Assembly: GCA_900552195.1 (NCBI GenBank) | Contig: URYO01000051.1 | Span: forward strand, 1-7,779 | DNA length: 7,779 nt | Source: an uncultured Sutterella sp. | GTDB taxonomy: Bacteria > Pseudomonadota > Gammaproteobacteria > Burkholderiales > Burkholderiaceae_F | Direction: 5' to 3' | In this document: positions 6,121 through 7,779 of the stretch, piece after piece | How positions within the stretch are numbered: the stretch's first letter is position 1 | How the letters are laid out: each line of letters starts with the position of its first letter | Notes under the pieces: model-generated | What the model was told of the DNA's origin: nothing | The model's database searches: none | The model's input: the letters and a program-made list of their open reading frames with translations, nothing else | Made by a program: the position numbers and the translations under genes

Positions 6121-6362
6121 CACAAATAAGATATTCATACTAAGGGTAACCCCTGTTTTTAGACTGAACGGACTAATCCTTTAGGGGTAGTCTTTGCTGT
6201 TTTATTCAATTCGGGGAATCCGGCAGCTGTGATGCAAAATTTTCAAAATGTCCTGGCGTCCTTGAGATCTGTTCGCTAATAACCAGAAGAAGTTGTCAGG
6301 CAAGACAAGTAAATACCAACCCTTATGGATGTATAAATGTGCAACAAAGGGGGCTTCATAAA

Positions 6363-6390
6363 GGCGATACGGGACTAAAAATCGCCGTAT
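6363..6390 (-). other. Two mutually exclusive 6-bp stems in the mccA upstream region
   Basis: GGCGAT (6363-6368) pairs perfectly with ATCGCC (6381-6386), while ATACGG (6367-6372) pairs perfectly with CCGTAT (6385-6390). The arms overlap by two bases on each side, so only one stem can form at a time. On the minus strand the first stem is followed by TTTATG, a weak terminator tail. It may be an RNA switch in a long leader, a protein-binding dyad or chance. Confidence 0.3.
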
Positions 6391-6441
6391 GCAATAAGGA
6401 AAACATCTTAGAAAAAAATAGCCCCTAAGACCTCACTGCCG

Positions 6442-6463
6442 TGTTGTGGACGCAACATTTTTT
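6442..6463 (+). terminator. Possible plus-strand intrinsic terminator without an obvious gene
   Basis: TGTTGT (6442-6447) pairs with GCAACA (6452-6457), including one wobble, around the loop GGAC, and is followed by six T residues on the plus strand. The stem is short and A/U-rich. No plus-strand gene or clear promoter precedes it, so it would terminate an unrecognised small RNA or simply be chance. Confidence 0.3.
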
Positions 6464-6516
6464 GCCCCATCCCTTTAATACGTGAGGAAGTTTATGTAAC
6501 GACTATAGAAGAGATA

Positions 6517-6543
6517 AGAAAAAAGCCTCCGAATCTTGGAGGC
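6517..6543 (-). terminator. Intrinsic terminator after the HMA-like gene
   Basis: On the minus strand GCCTCC (6538-6543) pairs with GGAGGC (6525-6530) across a 7-base loop and runs straight into TTTTTTCTT. It lies seven bases after the stop codon at 6550 and separates the metal-transport pair from the mccA control region. Confidence 0.92.
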
Positions 6544-6549
6544 CCTGCG

Positions 6550-6993
6550 TTATCTCGTCAAAGTCTTTCGGTACCGATGCATATGCAAAAGCGTGAACAC
6601 GGTGTACGCAATTCCCGCATATGTATGGAGTTTCCAGTTTTTCAGCAAGATTGATGCAAGGGTGGCTCCGCCAAAGAGCATCATGCTGCCGTTCTCCACC
6701 CTGCGAAGCTCCTTGCTTCTCAGAATTTTCTCGGGAGCGCACCGACTGCTGACGGGGAGCCCTTCCAGGTTGTGCTGCAAGATCTTTTCAAGCTGCTGCT
6801 CGTCAAAAAGCTCCGGCACAAATCGAATGAGCAAAGAACCCGTTGTTTCGTTGATATCTGCCGTTTCGATTCCTGCGACATTTCTAACTTCGTCGAAAAT
6901 TTTTACCGCAGTCTCATTGCTTTTTAGCTGAGGAATCCGCAACCGCATCCGACTTTTTGTGCGGCTAACGATGTATTGATCTAAGAAAGTCAT
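6550..6993 (-). CDS. Small membrane protein with a CxxC-less HMA-like domain, partner of a P-type ATPase
   Basis: This 147-residue protein has a ferredoxin-like HMA-type fold at about residues 6-60: a basic first strand (SRTKSRMRLRI), a helix with AVKIFDEVRNVAGIE, and the strand pair ADINETTGSLLIRF. The metal-binding CXXC of classical HMA domains is absent. Two hydrophobic segments follow (about 103-118 and 122-137), ending in a His/Arg-rich tail (HMHRYRK). Proteins of this build are commonly encoded beside P1B-type ATPases and are annotated as HMA2-domain or hypothetical proteins; their exact role is unknown, perhaps a regulatory or docking subunit. The ATG overlaps the ATPase stop codon (ATGA, 4 bp) and has GGAG nine bases upstream, so the two are translationally coupled. 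A strong terminator follows. Cys85 is the only cysteine, which speaks against thiol-based metal transfer. Confidence 0.75.
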   Translation of the reverse strand: MTFLDQYIVSRTKSRMRLRIPQLKSNETAVKIFDEVRNVAGIETADINETTGSLLIRFVPELFDEQQLEKILQHNLEGLPVSSRCAPEKILRSKELRRVENGSMMLFGGATLASILLKNWKLHTYAGIAYTVFTLLHMHRYRKTLTR

Positions 6994-7779
6994 TGCGCAA
7001 ACTCCAGGAGGAAAGGTGCATAGTCGGATGTGTCGCCTGGAAGCTTGGCGCGCTGAGCGTTCCAGGCCACGCCGAGCGTTGTCGCATTATGCAGAACGGC
7101 TCCGGTCGCCGGCATAATCAATCCGGCCAGCCCTCCGACTAAATACGCTGTATTCAGTCCGATCGTAGTTCTGAAATTCGTTTTAATTCTTGCGTAGGTT
7201 CTTCTTCCGAGCTCCAGCGCCAGCGGCAAATGCGTTAAATCAGAACCTAATAGAACAACGGAGGCGACTTCCTTTGCAAGATCGGCGCCGTCGGACAACG
7301 AGACGCCGACCGAAGCAGCAGACAGCGCAGGCGTGTCGTTGATGCCGTCACCGATCATCAAAACGCGCCTGCCCTCTTTTTCTAAATGCGACACAATGGC
7401 GGACTTTCCGTCAGGAAGCACTTGAGAGTAGAACTCGGTAATTCCGAGACGGGCCGCCACATTGGCCGCGGTTTTTTCTCCGTCACCGGTGATCATCACA
7501 ATGTGCGGAATGCCCATTTGGCGAAGGCGAGCTATGACATACTTCGATTCGTCTCTCAAAGGATCTTCAATGCCGATCAAGCCTATGAGCTTCTGGCCCA
7601 CCGCCAGATAGAGAACAGAATGACCTTTGGACGCAATGGCTTCAATTTGGTTTTGCGCAAAAGCACATGACACGCCGTCATCTTCTACGAAATGACGGGA
7701 ACCGATCACCAAATGCTGACCGCGTAATTTCGAGGCAATACCGTGGCCGACAATATATTCAACCTCTGCATGCTCTTCT
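6990..7779 (-). CDS. P1B-type heavy-metal-transporting ATPase, C-terminal part (5' end beyond the right edge)
   Basis: The frame is open to the right edge and gives 262 residues. Numbering from the first visible residue, it shows the end of the nucleotide-binding domain (EYIVGHGIAS, 7-16), the phosphorylation-domain signature TGDG (97-100), the hinge GDGINDTPAL (143-152), then two membrane segments (about 204-222 and 224-240). The last segment contains HN at 230-231 followed by ATTLGVAWN. It lacks the YN and MXXSS signatures of copper P1B-1 pumps and the HEGGT of P1B-4. The pattern resembles CtpC-like ATPases that travel with CxxC-less HMA proteins, so zinc, manganese or another divalent metal is possible. 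The phosphorylated DKTG and the ion-binding CPX-type motif lie outside the window, so the metal cannot be named. It overlaps the following gene by 4 bp and shares its terminator. Confidence 0.9.
   Translation of the reverse strand, partial: EEHAEVEYIVGHGIASKLRGQHLVIGSRHFVEDDGVSCAFAQNQIEAIASKGHSVLYLAVGQKLIGLIGIEDPLRDESKYVIARLRQMGIPHIVMITGDGEKTAANVAARLGITEFYSQVLPDGKSAIVSHLEKEGRRVLMIGDGINDTPALSAASVGVSLSDGADLAKEVASVVLLGSDLTHLPLALELGRRTYARIKTNFRTTIGLNTAYLVGGLAGLIMPATGAVLHNATTLGVAWNAQRAKLPGDTSDYAPFLLEFAQ

Larger units (their letters stand above)
5982..6516. other. Gene-free region upstream of mccA
   Basis: About 530 bases separate mccA from the terminator of the metal-transport pair. Both strands were read and no credible protein gene was found. 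The longest forms are an in-frame upstream extension of mccA without a ribosome binding site and a 16-codon frame at about 6455 on the minus strand. The stretch holds the mccA leader and presumably its promoter, a composite dyad and 11-bp direct repeat near 6083-6120, two mutually exclusive stems at 6363-6390, a stem at 6406-6430 and a plus-strand terminator-like hairpin at 6442-6463. It is AT-rich compared with the genes around it. Confidence 0.7.

Noticed and set aside
6139..6202. Imperfect dyads around GGGTAACCC and GACTA...TAGTC
   Set aside because: The arms are short and mismatched, with no positional link to a promoter; too weak to call as an operator.
6231..6250. CRP/FNR-type site (TGTGA half-site near 6229)
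   Set aside because: Only one half-site is present; no matching second half at the proper spacing, and no FNR box (TTGAT-N4-ATCAA) was found in the region.
6410..6460. 16-codon minus-strand ORF as a leader peptide
   Set aside because: The composition is not special, no run of regulatory codons or nearby attenuator geometry is visible, and it is over 400 bases from mccA.
1..7779. CRISPR arrays, tRNA or rRNA genes, insertion sequences
   Set aside because: No regular repeats, tRNA-like cloverleaf, rRNA sequence, transposase or terminal inverted repeats were seen.

Overview
The window reads as part of a respiratory sulfite-reduction gene cluster (mcc, called sir in Shewanella) of an anaerobic or facultatively anaerobic, probably proteobacterial, Gram-negative organism. 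The evidence is an octahaem cytochrome with seven CX2CH motifs plus one CX15CH motif, the signature of the MccA/SirA haem c-copper sulfite reductase. It is followed by the usual partners: an FKBP-type isomerase (MccB), a four-cluster ferredoxin-like protein (MccC) and an NrfD-type membrane quinol dehydrogenase (MccD). Base composition and protein style would suit a gut betaproteobacterium of the Sutterella/Parasutterella type, but that placement is only an impression. All convincing genes are on the minus strand, so transcription runs from right to left.

Region by region, from the right edge (transcription order). Positions 6990-7779 hold the C-terminal third of a P1B-type metal-transporting ATPase. 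It overlaps by 4 bp a small membrane protein with a CxxC-less HMA-like fold (6550-6993), and this pair ends in a strong intrinsic terminator (6517-6543). A gene-free stretch of about 530 bp (5982-6516) follows; it holds the presumed mccA control region, several dyads and a direct repeat with 11-bp period. Then comes the mcc operon: mccA (3936-5981), a cUUCGg-capped intergenic hairpin, a periplasmic rhodanese (3445-3870), mccB (2600-3394), a two-TM CcmI/NrfG-like TPR protein (1924-2577), mccC (1141-1884) and mccD (200-1138), closed by an intrinsic terminator at 155-190. The left edge holds the first 33 codons of a lipoprotein gene.

How the genes probably work together (inference from the families). 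MccD oxidises menaquinol or ubiquinol in the inner membrane. Electrons pass through the four Fe-S clusters of the Tat-exported MccC to the haems of periplasmic MccA, which reduces sulfite to sulfide with six electrons. MccB and the TPR protein would help fold apo-MccA and present it to the cytochrome c maturation machinery, including haem attachment at the unusual CX15CH site. The rhodanese would handle sulfane sulfur near the enzyme. No dedicated haem lyase (CcsA1 or SirE/F type), copper chaperone or two-component regulator is visible in the window. They may lie beyond the left edge or elsewhere in the genome.

The core system is known. The less ordinary points are the rhodanese inserted directly after mccA behind a UUCG hairpin, an extra Cys quartet in MccC, the His/Met tail on MccB, and the structured mccA upstream region.
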